Shown: in pieces, positions 40,706 through 49,191 of the stretch
Layout of the letters: each line of letters starts with the position of its first letter
How positions within the stretch are numbered: the first letter of the stretch is position 1
NCBI GenBank assembly: GCA_020638595.1
Contig: JACKIG010000010.1
Span: forward strand, 1-64,000
DNA length: 64,000 nt
Origin: Rhodospirillaceae bacterium
Lineage (GTDB): Bacteria; Pseudomonadota; Alphaproteobacteria; DSM-16000; Inquilinaceae
Direction of reading: 5' to 3'
The notes under the pieces: generated by a model
Database searches by the model: none
Seen by the model: the letters and a program-made list of their open reading frames with translations, nothing else
Told to the model about the DNA's origin: nothing
Made by a program: the position numbers and the translations under genes

Positions 40706-40742
40706 GTCAGATGTTCTGACGTGTTGGGCCGTGTTGGCCCAA
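40706..40742. repeat. Two adjacent palindromes beside right att core
   Basis: GTCAGA-tgt-TCTGAC (40706-40720) and TTGGGCC-gtgtt-GGCCCAA (40724-40742), the latter ending nine bases before the att core. Possible recombination-protein sites. Confidence 0.5.
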
Positions 40743-40751
40743 GAGCACGGT

Positions 40752-40796
40752 TTCCTAATCTGGGGGTCGCAGGTTCGAATCCTGCCGGGGACGCCA
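40752..40796. repeat. Right attachment site (partial tRNA copy)
   Basis: 45 bp identical to the 3' part of tRNA-Arg at 28617-28661. The 5' half of the tRNA is absent here, apart from an AGAGCAC remnant just before it. Confidence 0.92.
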
Positions 40797-40875
40797 GTTC
40801 GATCAGGATCGAACCGCCGCCCCCTGGCCTGCTCGTGGTTCGGACGTCGTCCGATGGGGGACGCCAGTTCGATCA
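40787..40875. repeat. Tandem 70-bp unit at right boundary
   Basis: GGGGACGCCAGTTCGATCA occurs at 40787-40805 and again at 40857-40875, 70 bp apart. It contains the last bases of the att core plus the chromosomal flank, so it marks a partial duplication of the boundary. Confidence 0.65.
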
Positions 40876-40914
40876 AAGCGGTCCTGTCAGAGCCAAGCGA
40901 CGGCGTCCTGGGAT

Positions 40915-41514
40915 ATGATTGCTGATGTCCTCGGCGGGCGGTGCCGATCCCTTCGGATTGCGACCGAGGCGGATGCCGCACAGGTCCAGGCAATCTATGC
41001 GCCCATCGTCGCCGCGACCGCGATATCGTTCGAGGAAACGCCGCCCACCGTGGCGGAGATGGCCGGGCGCATCCGCTCCACCCTGGCGGCTTATCCCTAT
41101 TTCGTCTTCGCCGAGGGGGCGGACATCCTTGGCTATGCCTATGCCGGGGCGCATCGGGCGCGCGCCGCCTATCGGTGGTCGGTGGACGTCACCGTCTACG
41201 TGCGTGGCGACATGCACCGGCACGGGGTCGGCCGTGCGCTGTACGGGGCACTTCTGGCGACGCTGACGCGGCAGCGGTTCCATGCGGCCTATGCCGGGAT
41301 CACCCTGCCGAATGCCGGCAGCGTCGGCCTGCACGAGGCGGTGGGGTTCGTCCACATGGCCACCTATGAAGACGTCGGCTTCAAGTTCGGCAGCTGGCAT
41401 GATGTCGGCTGGTGGCGGCGCCCCCTCGCCACCGATGCGGCGCCGGCGGAGCCGATCGCGTTCGCCGACCTGGTGTCCGCACCCGACGGGTCGATCGCGA
41501 AGACACCCGGGTGA
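40915..41514 (+). CDS. GNAT acetyltransferase, phosphinothricin-acetyltransferase-like
   Basis: 199 residues. The L-R-I-A-T-E-A-D-A-A-Q-V-Q-A-I-Y-A-P-I-V start, S-F-E-E-T-P-P, Y-A-Y-A-G, and V-Y-V-R-G-D-M-H-R-H-G-V-G-R-A-L-Y (acetyl-CoA loop) match the Pat/MddA group, which acetylates phosphinothricin or methionine sulfone/sulfoximine. The true substrate may be an ordinary amine. It is the first chromosomal gene right of the element. Confidence 0.85.
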   Translation: MIADVLGGRCRSLRIATEADAAQVQAIYAPIVAATAISFEETPPTVAEMAGRIRSTLAAYPYFVFAEGADILGYAYAGAHRARAAYRWSVDVTVYVRGDMHRHGVGRALYGALLATLTRQRFHAAYAGITLPNAGSVGLHEAVGFVHMATYEDVGFKFGSWHDVGWWRRPLATDAAPAEPIAFADLVSAPDGSIAKTPG

Positions 41515-41662
41515 CGGGAACCCGGGGGTTCGTCCGGCCCCCCCCCGCCAAGGCGCCGGCCCGGTGCGCGGCAGGGCCACGCGGGATACCGTGGCGGGGC
41601 CGGATGGCTTATCATCGCCCCCGGGATTAGTGAGCATACGATCGGGGAGAGGGGATTTGGGC

Positions 41663-42070
41663 ATGGTTTCCGGCGCACTCATCGGGGCCGTCGTCGGCCT
41701 GCTGGTCGTGCTTGTCTTCATGGCCATCGCGAAGACGAAGACAGGATCGCTGGACATGCCGGTACAGCGCAGCGGCACCGTTGCGGCATCCGTCCCGCCG
41801 GAGGAGGTGCTGCGCCGCCTGGAGGCGGCGGCACCGCGCAACGGCCTGAAGGTCGAGCAGGTGGACGCGGCGGGCGGGCGCATCCTGCTGAGCGACGGCA
41901 CATCCTTCACCAGCTTCGGCAATTTCTATCCGATCGCCGTGGCGCCGGCGGCGTCCGGGGCCGAGATCACCGTCGGGCTGAAGACCAAGGCGCCGCAATA
42001 CGGGCCGGTCGTCGGGCGCAACCACAACCGGATCATGGACAAGGTCCGCACCATGGTCGCCGGCGGCTGA
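41663..42070 (+). CDS. Small membrane-anchored protein of unknown function
   Basis: 135 residues: N-terminal membrane helix (about 3-23), then a soluble domain with P-P-E-E-V-L-R-R-L-E-A-A-A-P and a beta-rich part ending H-N-R-I-M-D-K-V-R. A purine-rich GGGGAGAGGGGA stretch lies upstream of the chosen ATG. No family recognised; convergent with the mechanosensitive channel gene. Confidence 0.65.
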   Translation: MVSGALIGAVVGLLVVLVFMAIAKTKTGSLDMPVQRSGTVAASVPPEEVLRRLEAAAPRNGLKVEQVDAAGGRILLSDGTSFTSFGNFYPIAVAPAASGAEITVGLKTKAPQYGPVVGRNHNRIMDKVRTMVAGG

Positions 42071-42072
42071 CG

Positions 42073-43449
42073 TCATTCGGCCGGCGCCTCCGCCGCGGCG
42101 GCGCGCGTCCGGTCGATCGTGACCGTCACGTTCGCCCCGTCTTTCAGGTGCAACTCGCGCTGCGCGAAGGGGATGCGGATGCCGTGTTCGCGGTACCGGT
42201 CCCACATGGCCAGCAGGATTTCGCTGCGCACGTTGATCACGCCGTTGACCGGGTCGGTGATCCAGGTCCTGAGCTCCAGGTTGATGGCGCCGTCGCCGAA
42301 GCCCATCAGGCGGCAGACGGGTGCCGGGTCCCTCATGACGCGCGGGTTTTCCTTCGCCGCCTCCACCGCCAGGCGGATGGCCATGCGCACGTCGCAGTCA
42401 TAGGCGACGGCAAAGGGCGTCAGCAGGCGCAGGTGGTCGTTCTTGTACGACCAGTTGACGACGCGCTGGGTGATGAAGTCCTCGTTCGGGATCAGCCATT
42501 CCGTGCCGTCGCGCGTGGTCAACGACGCGTAGCGGGCATTCAGCGACGTGACCCAGCCGAAGGTGTGGCCCCGTTCGCCGCCGGGACCGCTGAGCTCGAC
42601 CACGTCGCCCGGCTTGATCGACCGGTCGAGCAGCAGGATGACCCCGCAGATCAGGTTGGAAACGGGGCGCTGGATGCCGAAGCCGATGCCCACGCCGACG
42701 GCGCCGGTGAACACGGCCAGCGCCGTCAGGTCGATGCCGATGCCGTTGAGGGCGATCAGGACCGCGATACAGATGAGGCCGAGCTTCACCAGCTTGACGG
42801 TCAGCAGCTTCAGCGACGGCGTCAGCGATTTCGACCGGTGGATGCGCTGCTTCAGCAGCCGCGAGACCATCACCGCGATCCACAGCAGCACGACCAGCGA
42901 GATCGCGCCCTTGATCACCTCCAGCATCGACACGAAGCTGTTGCCGATGTGGAAGCCGACCGTCCCCAGATACAGGACCGTCGGCTGCAGCATGTCGATG
43001 GTGTCCAGCGTGGCGACGGCGAAGGCGATGAAAGCCACGATCCGCGACCAGCGTTCGTCGGGAATGGCCCAGGACGCGAAGCGGATCGCCACCCAGACCA
43101 GCGTCAGGTTGATCAGCGTCGTCAGCACGATCGCCGGCCATTCCAGCTCACGCGCGAGGGCGCGGACGATGACCAGCATGATGACGATCAGCAAGGGGAC
43201 GTTCAGCGACCGGGCGATGCCCAGCAGGTAGCGGCCCGTCTTCTCGTTCACCCGCAGCCGGCTGGCCCAATGGCCCAGCCAGCGGTCGACGACCCTGGAC
43301 AGCAGCAGGGCGCCGCCGATGCCGACTGCGCAGACGGCCAGTTGAACCAGCGTCGTCCAGACCAGAACCTGGGTGAGAAACCAGTATTCCGCCTGCATGC
43401 GCAGGTTTTCCAGCCAGATGAGGTCGATCAGGTCTTCGTATCCGTACAT
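42073..43449 (-). CDS. MscS-family mechanosensitive ion channel
   Basis: 458 residues. Several N-terminal transmembrane helices precede the MscS core with F-T-G-A-V-G-V-G-I-G-F-G-I-Q-R-P-V-S-N (pore helix, around 240), then the beta domain (S-I-K-P-G-D-V-V-E-L) and C-terminal alpha/beta domain. It releases solutes under hypo-osmotic stress. The ATG before Y-G-Y-E-D-L has GGAGGG upstream, fixing the start against longer alternatives. Confidence 0.92.
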   Translation of the reverse strand: MYGYEDLIDLIWLENLRMQAEYWFLTQVLVWTTLVQLAVCAVGIGGALLLSRVVDRWLGHWASRLRVNEKTGRYLLGIARSLNVPLLIVIMLVIVRALARELEWPAIVLTTLINLTLVWVAIRFASWAIPDERWSRIVAFIAFAVATLDTIDMLQPTVLYLGTVGFHIGNSFVSMLEVIKGAISLVVLLWIAVMVSRLLKQRIHRSKSLTPSLKLLTVKLVKLGLICIAVLIALNGIGIDLTALAVFTGAVGVGIGFGIQRPVSNLICGVILLLDRSIKPGDVVELSGPGGERGHTFGWVTSLNARYASLTTRDGTEWLIPNEDFITQRVVNWSYKNDHLRLLTPFAVAYDCDVRMAIRLAVEAAKENPRVMRDPAPVCRLMGFGDGAINLELRTWITDPVNGVINVRSEILLAMWDRYREHGIRIPFAQRELHLKDGANVTVTIDRTRAAAAEAPAE

Positions 43450-43626
43450 CGCTGCCCTCCACGCGGTCGCCGGCCGGGGCGTCCTGCGCCATGTCATTGC
43501 CGCTGGTCGTCGGATTATTGACACGCAGGGACCCTGCGTCATCGCAAGGATGTCGCGGAGGGTGGACGGGGACGGATGTCCGGCAGCGAAGGCTGGGGGC
43601 GGCGGCCAGCCCCCCCGGCCGCATGT

Positions 43627-45153
43627 CTATTCCATGGCGGCCGCCGCCGCGGGCGGTGCGGCCGCCGGCCGGCGGATGAAGGCGATCAGCGGGATCGCCA
43701 GCAGCACGACCACCATCATCAGCCGGAAATCGTCGACATAGGCGATGGCCAGGGCCTGGCGCGTGACCTCGGCGTTCAAGGCCGCGATCCCCTGCACGGT
43801 GGTCAGGTCCCAGGCCCGGGGCAGGTCGGCCAGCGCCTGGCGGTAGGGGCTCACCTGCTCCGCCAGGACCGCGTGGCCGATCTGGGCGTTGCGCGTGAGA
43901 TAGCTGATGACGACCGAGATGCCGATGCTGCTGCCGATATTGCGCGACAGGCTGAACAGGCTGGTGGCATCCGGCCGGCGGGCCGGCGGCAGGGTGGAGA
44001 AGGCAAGCGTGCTCAACGGCACGAAGATCAGCCCAAGCCCGATGCCCTGGACGAAGCCGGTGCTGATGATGGTGCCCATCGCCACTTCCGGCGTGAAGCC
44101 GCCCATCTGCCAGAGCGAGACGGCGGTGATCAGCAGGCCGGTGACGATGATCGGCCGGGCGTCGACACGGCCCAGCAGGCGCCCGACCACCATCATGGAG
44201 ATCATCGTGCCGACGCCGCGCGGCGCCAGCACCAGGCCGACGGTGATCACCGGATAGTCCATCAGAGTCTGCAGGAACGGCGGCAGCAGCGCCAGGGTGG
44301 AGAACAGCACGATGCCGACGACGAAAATGAACAGGGTACAGACGGCGAAGTTGCGGTCGCGGAACATGGCGAGATCGACGAACGGCCGCCGCGCCGTGAA
44401 CGAATGCACCAGGAACATGTACAGGGCGAGCACCGCCAGCCCGGCCTCGACGGCGATCTCGGTCGACTGGAACCAGCCCTGCTGCTCCCCCCTGTCCAGC
44501 AGCATCTGCAAGGCACCGACCGCCAGGCTGAGCAGGGCGAAGCCGAACAGGTCGAAGCCCCGGCGTTCCATCCGGCCTTCGGGCACGCTGGCCCGGATGC
44601 CGGCCATCGCCAGCAGGCCCAGCGGCAGGTTGATGAAGAAGACCCAATGCCAGCTGTAGGTCTCGGTCAGGTAGCCACCCAGGGTCGGTCCCAGAATGGG
44701 GCCGATCATGATCCCCACGCCCCACAGGGCCATGGCCGACCCGTGCCGTTCCCGCGGATAGCTGTCCAGCAGCGTCGCCTGCGACAGCGGCACCAGGGCG
44801 GCGCCGAACGCCCCCTGCAACAGCCGGAACGCCACCATCTGGTCCAGCGAGCCCGCCAGGCCGCACAGCATGGACGCAGCGGTGAACCCGGCCACGGCAA
44901 CCAGGAACAGCCGGCGGCGGCCGAACCGGTCGGCCAGCCAGCCGGTGGGCGGCGTCATGATCGCCGCGGCAACGATGTAGGAGGTCAGGACCCACGAGAT
45001 CTGGTCCTGCGTCGCCCCCAGGCTGCCCTGCATGTGCGGCAGGGCGACATTGGCGATGGTGGTGTCGATCACCTGCATGATCGTCGCCAGCATCACCGAC
45101 GCGACGATCAGCCCCCGGCGCGGCGGGACCGCGCCGGATGCGTCGCCGCTCAC
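43627..45153 (-). CDS. emrB: EmrB-like MFS multidrug exporter (DHA2, 14 TM)
   Basis: 508 residues. The opening T-I-M-Q-V-I-D-T-T-I-A-N-V-A-L-P and W-V-L-T-S-Y motifs and P-P-T-G-W-L-A-D-R-F-G-R-R are typical of DHA2 exporters. It works with the EmrA-like adaptor encoded directly upstream with a 4-bp overlap, and an outer-membrane channel not in view. The MarR gene heads the operon. Confidence 0.9.
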   Translation of the reverse strand: MSGDASGAVPPRRGLIVASVMLATIMQVIDTTIANVALPHMQGSLGATQDQISWVLTSYIVAAAIMTPPTGWLADRFGRRRLFLVAVAGFTAASMLCGLAGSLDQMVAFRLLQGAFGAALVPLSQATLLDSYPRERHGSAMALWGVGIMIGPILGPTLGGYLTETYSWHWVFFINLPLGLLAMAGIRASVPEGRMERRGFDLFGFALLSLAVGALQMLLDRGEQQGWFQSTEIAVEAGLAVLALYMFLVHSFTARRPFVDLAMFRDRNFAVCTLFIFVVGIVLFSTLALLPPFLQTLMDYPVITVGLVLAPRGVGTMISMMVVGRLLGRVDARPIIVTGLLITAVSLWQMGGFTPEVAMGTIISTGFVQGIGLGLIFVPLSTLAFSTLPPARRPDATSLFSLSRNIGSSIGISVVISYLTRNAQIGHAVLAEQVSPYRQALADLPRAWDLTTVQGIAALNAEVTRQALAIAYVDDFRLMMVVVLLAIPLIAFIRRPAAAPPAAAAAME

Positions 45154-46337
45154 CGCTCCACGCCCATGGACGCCAGCGCCTGGCGGATCGGGTTGGGCAG
45201 CCAGCGATGGTGCTGGGTGTCGATTTCCACCGTGGCGCTCATTCCCGCGCGCAAGGCCGGGCCGCCCTCAGGCGATACCAGCGCCAGCCGCACGGGGATG
45301 CGCTGCACGACCTTGACCCAGTTGCCGGTGGCGTTCTGCGCCGGCAGCACGGCGAACTGCGCACCCGTCGCCGCACTGACGCTGGCGACGCGGGCGGTGT
45401 AGGTGACGCCGGGAAAGGCATCCACCTCCACCGTCGCCGACTGGCCCGGTTCGATGTGGGTCAGGTCGGTCTCTTTCAGGTTCGCCTCGATCCACAGGAT
45501 TCCGGTTTCCGCCAGGGCGAAGACGGGGGTACCCGCAGCGACATGGTCGCCGGGCCGCAACTCCAGATTGCTGACCATGCCGTCGGCCGGCGCCGTCACC
45601 TCGGTGCGCCTCAGGTCCAGGGCGGCCTGGTCGCGGGCGGCCAGCGCCTCGCGATATTGCGGATGCGCCTCGACGGGGGCGTCGGCATCGCCGCCCAGCT
45701 GGGCCAGCAGGTTGGCCAAGTCCTCCTGCACGGCTGCGGCGCTGTCGCGGGCCACCTGCAAGGTGTGCCGGGCCTCGTCGAACGCCGCCTGGGTGGCGGT
45801 GCCGCGGGCCAGCAGCGCCTGCTGGCGCTCGAACTCGGTCTCCTGGTAGGTCACAGTCTCCTCGGCCGAGCGCAGCTGCACCTCCCGCTGGCGATAGGCA
45901 GCCTTGAGGGCGTCCAGGCGCAGGCGCACCTCGTCGAGCTGCGCTTCGGCACGGTCGAGCGCGATGCGGAACGGTTCCGGATCGATCCGGAACAGCGTCT
46001 GCCCGGCCTGCACCGGCTGGTTTTCGTCCACCAGCACGCCGGTGACGCGGCCGGAGACCTCCGCACTGACCGAGACGATGTGCGACTGGACATAGGCGTT
46101 GTCCGTCGCGATGAAGCGCCCGCCGGTCACGTAGACATAGGCCGCGACCAGCAGCGCCGCCAACGGCCCCAGCGCCAGCAGGGCCAGGCGCAGCCGCCGC
46201 CGTGGCCGCCTCGGCGGCTGCGGCTCCGCCGCCGGTTCCGATGCGGGACGCGCTGGGGGGGCGTTCGGGGCGGACGCCCGGGGCTGTTGCGGGTCCGCAG
46301 CCGGCCCGCCCTCGCGATGTGCGGCGGTGTCAGGCAT
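45150..46337 (-). CDS. emrA: EmrA-like HlyD-family membrane-fusion protein
   Basis: 395 residues. A Pro/Ala-rich cytoplasmic N-terminus (1-45) is followed by one transmembrane helix (about 50-70), a biotinyl-lipoyl domain (A-E-V-S-G-R-V-T-G-V-L-V-D-E-N-Q), a coiled-coil hairpin (about 120-220) and beta-barrel. It bridges the EmrB-like pump to an outer-membrane channel. The start overlaps the end of the marR gene. Confidence 0.92.
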   Translation of the reverse strand: MPDTAAHREGGPAADPQQPRASAPNAPPARPASEPAAEPQPPRRPRRRLRLALLALGPLAALLVAAYVYVTGGRFIATDNAYVQSHIVSVSAEVSGRVTGVLVDENQPVQAGQTLFRIDPEPFRIALDRAEAQLDEVRLRLDALKAAYRQREVQLRSAEETVTYQETEFERQQALLARGTATQAAFDEARHTLQVARDSAAAVQEDLANLLAQLGGDADAPVEAHPQYREALAARDQAALDLRRTEVTAPADGMVSNLELRPGDHVAAGTPVFALAETGILWIEANLKETDLTHIEPGQSATVEVDAFPGVTYTARVASVSAATGAQFAVLPAQNATGNWVKVVQRIPVRLALVSPEGGPALRAGMSATVEIDTQHHRWLPNPIRQALASMGVER

Positions 46338-46812
46338 GGATCCGATCCTCCGCAGTGGCGTCGCCCGGCCGGGTGCCCTCCAGCCGCAACAGGTTGCCCT
46401 TGATGTGCATCAGCATGTCCATCAGGCCGGCGACCTGCGCCGGGCTCAATCCGTCCAGGGCTTCGCGCCGGACCTCCAGCGCCAGCGCCGCGCCGGCGGC
46501 CAGCGGCCGTTCGGCCTTGTCCGTCAGGTAGACCAGGCGCGCCCGGCGGTCGGCGGGGTCGGCCCGCCGTTCGACGATGCCCGCCGCTTCCAGCCGGTCG
46601 AGCAGGCGCACCAGGGTGATCGGCTCGATCTCCATCAGCTCGGCCAATGTGGCCTGGTTGATGCCCTGCTGACGGGACAGATGCACCAGGACCGACCATT
46701 GGGCGCGCGTCGGGCAGGCGCCTTCGGCGCGCCGCTCGAACCGCTTGCGCAGCAGGCGCGCGACATCGTGGACCACCAGTCCGAAGCTGCGGTGCGGATC
46801 GTATGCCGTCAT
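46330..46812 (-). CDS. MarR-family repressor of the emr-like operon
   Basis: 160 residues, winged HTH with A-T-L-A-E-L-M-E-I-E-P-I-T-L-V-R-L-L-D-R-L-E (recognition helix) and the D-P-A-D-R-R-A-R-L-V-Y wing. It heads the marR-emrA-emrB set and probably represses it until a drug or phenolic ligand binds. Confidence 0.9.
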   Translation of the reverse strand: MTAYDPHRSFGLVVHDVARLLRKRFERRAEGACPTRAQWSVLVHLSRQQGINQATLAELMEIEPITLVRLLDRLEAAGIVERRADPADRRARLVYLTDKAERPLAAGAALALEVRREALDGLSPAQVAGLMDMLMHIKGNLLRLEGTRPGDATAEDRIHA

Positions 46813-46827
46813 TAGGGATCGCCCGTT

Positions 46828-46851
46828 ATTATAAGCAAGCTCATCATAAGC
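46828..46851 (-). promoter_or_regulatory. Promoter -10 and candidate MarR operator
   Basis: On the minus strand a perfect TATAAT lies at 46828-46833, 16 bp before the marR gene. Overlapping it, ATAAGC occurs twice (46831-46836 and 46846-46851) with AGCT steps between, making a likely MarR operator. No good -35 is seen. Confidence 0.5.
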
Positions 46852-46977
46852 TGGTATGCAGGCCGACCGGAGTCAAGATGGCGGCTTGTCAGGCCGGGCG
46901 GGCTCCGTCAGCATGGCCGGAACAACCGGATGGCCCGACCTTTGGCGGGCAAAAGATGGTGGGAGGATCAATCGGTG

Positions 46978-48234
46978 ATGGCACATATCCGAGCACTTTC
47001 AACCGCAGTCGCGATCGGCGGGCTTGTCGCGCTGGGCAGCGCCCCGGCCGCGGCCCAGACGGCGGAAGTCCTGCATTACTGGACCTCCGGCGGCGAGGCG
47101 CGGGCGGTGGCGGCCTTGCAGCAGGAGTTCGAGGCCGCGGGCGGCACCTGGATCGACTCGCCGGTGGCCGGCGGCGGCGGCGATGCCCAGGCGACGGTCC
47201 TGCGCGCACGCGTGCTGGCCGGCGACCCGCCCACGGCCGTGCAGATCAAGGGGCCGAACATCCAGGACTGGGCGGCCGAAGGGGCGCTGGCGAACCTGGA
47301 CGAGGTCGCCGCGGCCGAGGGCTGGGACGAGATCCTGCCGCCGCTGTTGCGCGACATCGTCACCTATGAGGGCCACTACGTCGCCGTGCCGGTCAACATC
47401 CACCGCGTCAACTGGCTGTGGGTCAACCCGGCCCTGTTGGAACAGGCGGGCGTGGCGGTGCCGACCACCTGGGACGAGTTCAATGCCGCGGCCGACGCGC
47501 TGCTGGCGGCCGGGATCACGCCCTTGGCCCATGGCGGCCAGCCCTGGCAGGACGCCACGGTGTTCGAAACGGTGGTGCTGGGCCTGGGCGGGGCGGACTT
47601 CTATCGCCAGGCGCTGGTCGACCTGGACCCCGACGCCCTGACCAGCGACACCATGATCGCGGTGTTCGAGCAGATGCGGCGGCTCAGCGGCTATGTCGAC
47701 CCCAACTTCCCGGGCCGTGAGTGGAACCTGGCCACCCGCATGGTCATGAACGGCGAGGCCGCCATGCAGATCATGGGCGACTGGGCGAAGGGCGAGTTCG
47801 CGGCCGCCGAGCTTCAGCCCGGCAGCGACTATCTGTGCGTGCCGACGCCGGGCGCGGCCGGATACATCCTGAATTCCGACAGCTTCGCCTTCTTCAAGGT
47901 GGAGGGCGAGGACCGCATCGCCGGCCAGCGGCTGCTGGCCAGCCTGATCCTGGGAACCGATTTCCAGGAGACGTTCAACCTGTTCAAGGGCTCCATCCCC
48001 GCCCGCAACGACGTGCCGCCCGACGCCTTCGACGCCTGCGCCGTGCGATCGATGGACGACCTCGCCCAGGCGGTGGCGGCCGACAGCCTGGTGCCCAGCA
48101 TGGCGCATGAGATCGCCATCGGCCGGGCCGCGCGCGGCGCCTTCCTGGACGTCGTCACGGAGCACTTCAATTCCGACATGACCGCCGAGGAAGCGGTCGA
48201 GCGGCTGGTGGAGGAGGTCGAACTGGCCCAGTAG
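46978..48234 (+). CDS. Sugar ABC transporter substrate-binding protein
   Basis: 418 residues. A signal peptide (to A-A-A-Q-T about residue 27) precedes a family-1 extracellular solute-binding fold: V-L-H-Y-W-T-S-G-G-E-A-R near the N-terminus is typical of glucose/mannose-type binding proteins. GGGAGGA lies upstream. It is first of a four-gene transporter operon. Binds a sugar in the periplasm. Confidence 0.9.
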   Translation: MAHIRALSTAVAIGGLVALGSAPAAAQTAEVLHYWTSGGEARAVAALQQEFEAAGGTWIDSPVAGGGGDAQATVLRARVLAGDPPTAVQIKGPNIQDWAAEGALANLDEVAAAEGWDEILPPLLRDIVTYEGHYVAVPVNIHRVNWLWVNPALLEQAGVAVPTTWDEFNAAADALLAAGITPLAHGGQPWQDATVFETVVLGLGGADFYRQALVDLDPDALTSDTMIAVFEQMRRLSGYVDPNFPGREWNLATRMVMNGEAAMQIMGDWAKGEFAAAELQPGSDYLCVPTPGAAGYILNSDSFAFFKVEGEDRIAGQRLLASLILGTDFQETFNLFKGSIPARNDVPPDAFDACAVRSMDDLAQAVAADSLVPSMAHEIAIGRAARGAFLDVVTEHFNSDMTAEEAVERLVEEVELAQ

Positions 48235-48261
48235 GCCGCCGCCATCCCCGGGGAACGACCC

Positions 48262-49191
48262 GTGACGGTCGACGGCACGGCGGCCGGCGCCCGGCCCGCG
48301 CAGGCGGAGCCGGGTGCCCGCGCCTGGGTCCAGCGCCACCTGTCGAAGCTGGTGGTCGCCCCGTCCTTCGTCGCGGCGCTGGTCTTCTTCTACGGCTTCA
48401 TCCTGTGGACGGTGGTGATCTCGTTCACCGGCTCGCGCATGCTGCCGAGCTACGAGCTCGAGGGCTTCGACAACTACGTCAACATCTGGCGGCTCAGCCG
48501 CTGGAACACGGCCGTGGAGAACCTGTTCCTCTTCGGCGTGCTGTTCATCGTCCTGTCGATGATCCTGGGCTGCATCCTGGCGGTGCTGCTGGACCAGCGC
48601 ATTCGGGCCGAAGGGGCGCTGCGCACCATCTATCTCTATCCCATGGCGATTTCCTACATCGTCACCGGCACGGCGTGGAAATGGCTGCTCGACCCCGGCA
48701 TCGGCATCGAGAAGGCGATGCACGACCTGGGATGGACCGGTTTCAGCTTCGACTGGATCGTCGATCCCGACATGGCGATCTACACGGTCGTCATCGCGGC
48801 GGTGTGGCAGGCGTCGGGCTTCGTCATGGCCATGGTGCTGGCGGCCCTGCGCGGCGTGGACGAGGAGATCATCAAGGCTGCCTGGCTGGACGGCGCCAGC
48901 CTGCCCGCCATCTACCGCCGCATCATCATCCCGACCATCCGCCCAGTGTTCCTCAGCGCCTTCGTCATCCTGATGCACCTGGCCATCAAGACCTTCGACC
49001 TGGTGATGGCGCTGACCTCCGGCGGGCCGGGCACGTCGACTTCGGTGCCGGCCACGTTCATGTACGACATGGCCTTCCAGCGCGACCGGCTGGACTATGC
49101 GGCCACCAGTGCGGTGATGATGCTGGCGACGGTGGCGGCCATCATCGTGCCGTACCTCTATTCGGAAATCCGGGGGGCGCGCCGTGGCTAG
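48262..49191 (+). CDS. Sugar ABC transporter permease 1
   Basis: 309 residues, six transmembrane helices and the EAA-like loop (I-K-A-A-W-L-D-G-A-S-L-P-A-I-Y). GTG start. It pairs with the next permease, whose start overlaps its stop by eight bases. Confidence 0.92.
   Translation: MTVDGTAAGARPAQAEPGARAWVQRHLSKLVVAPSFVAALVFFYGFILWTVVISFTGSRMLPSYELEGFDNYVNIWRLSRWNTAVENLFLFGVLFIVLSMILGCILAVLLDQRIRAEGALRTIYLYPMAISYIVTGTAWKWLLDPGIGIEKAMHDLGWTGFSFDWIVDPDMAIYTVVIAAVWQASGFVMAMVLAALRGVDEEIIKAAWLDGASLPAIYRRIIIPTIRPVFLSAFVILMHLAIKTFDLVMALTSGGPGTSTSVPATFMYDMAFQRDRLDYAATSAVMMLATVAAIIVPYLYSEIRGARRG

Larger units (their letters stand above)
28617..40796. mobile_element. Integrated element in tRNA-Arg; phage-satellite-like
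   Basis: About 12.1 kb between two identical 45-bp copies of the tRNA-Arg 3' end. It has a tyrosine integrase next to the right repeat, an AlpA-like HTH protein, a RepA-like helicase with a nearby iteron region, a RuvC-like resolvase and small plus large (split) terminase genes, but no portal, capsid, tail or lysis genes. Most genes are leftward and overlap by a few bases. Known phage satellites such as gram-negative PICIs have int, AlpA, replication and packaging functions without virion genes. A decayed prophage is the main alternative; the tight overlapping gene order argues for a maintained unit. Confidence 0.85.
40560..40914. other. Right-end attachment region
   Basis: No gene seen. It contains arm-type repeats (40594-40620, 40638-40645), two small palindromes (40706-40720 and 40724-40742), the 45-bp att copy and a second partial copy. 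Confidence 0.7.

Noticed and set aside
40748..40796. Second tRNA-Arg gene
   Set aside because: Only the 3' half is present; acceptor 5' strand and D-arm are missing, so it is an att remnant.
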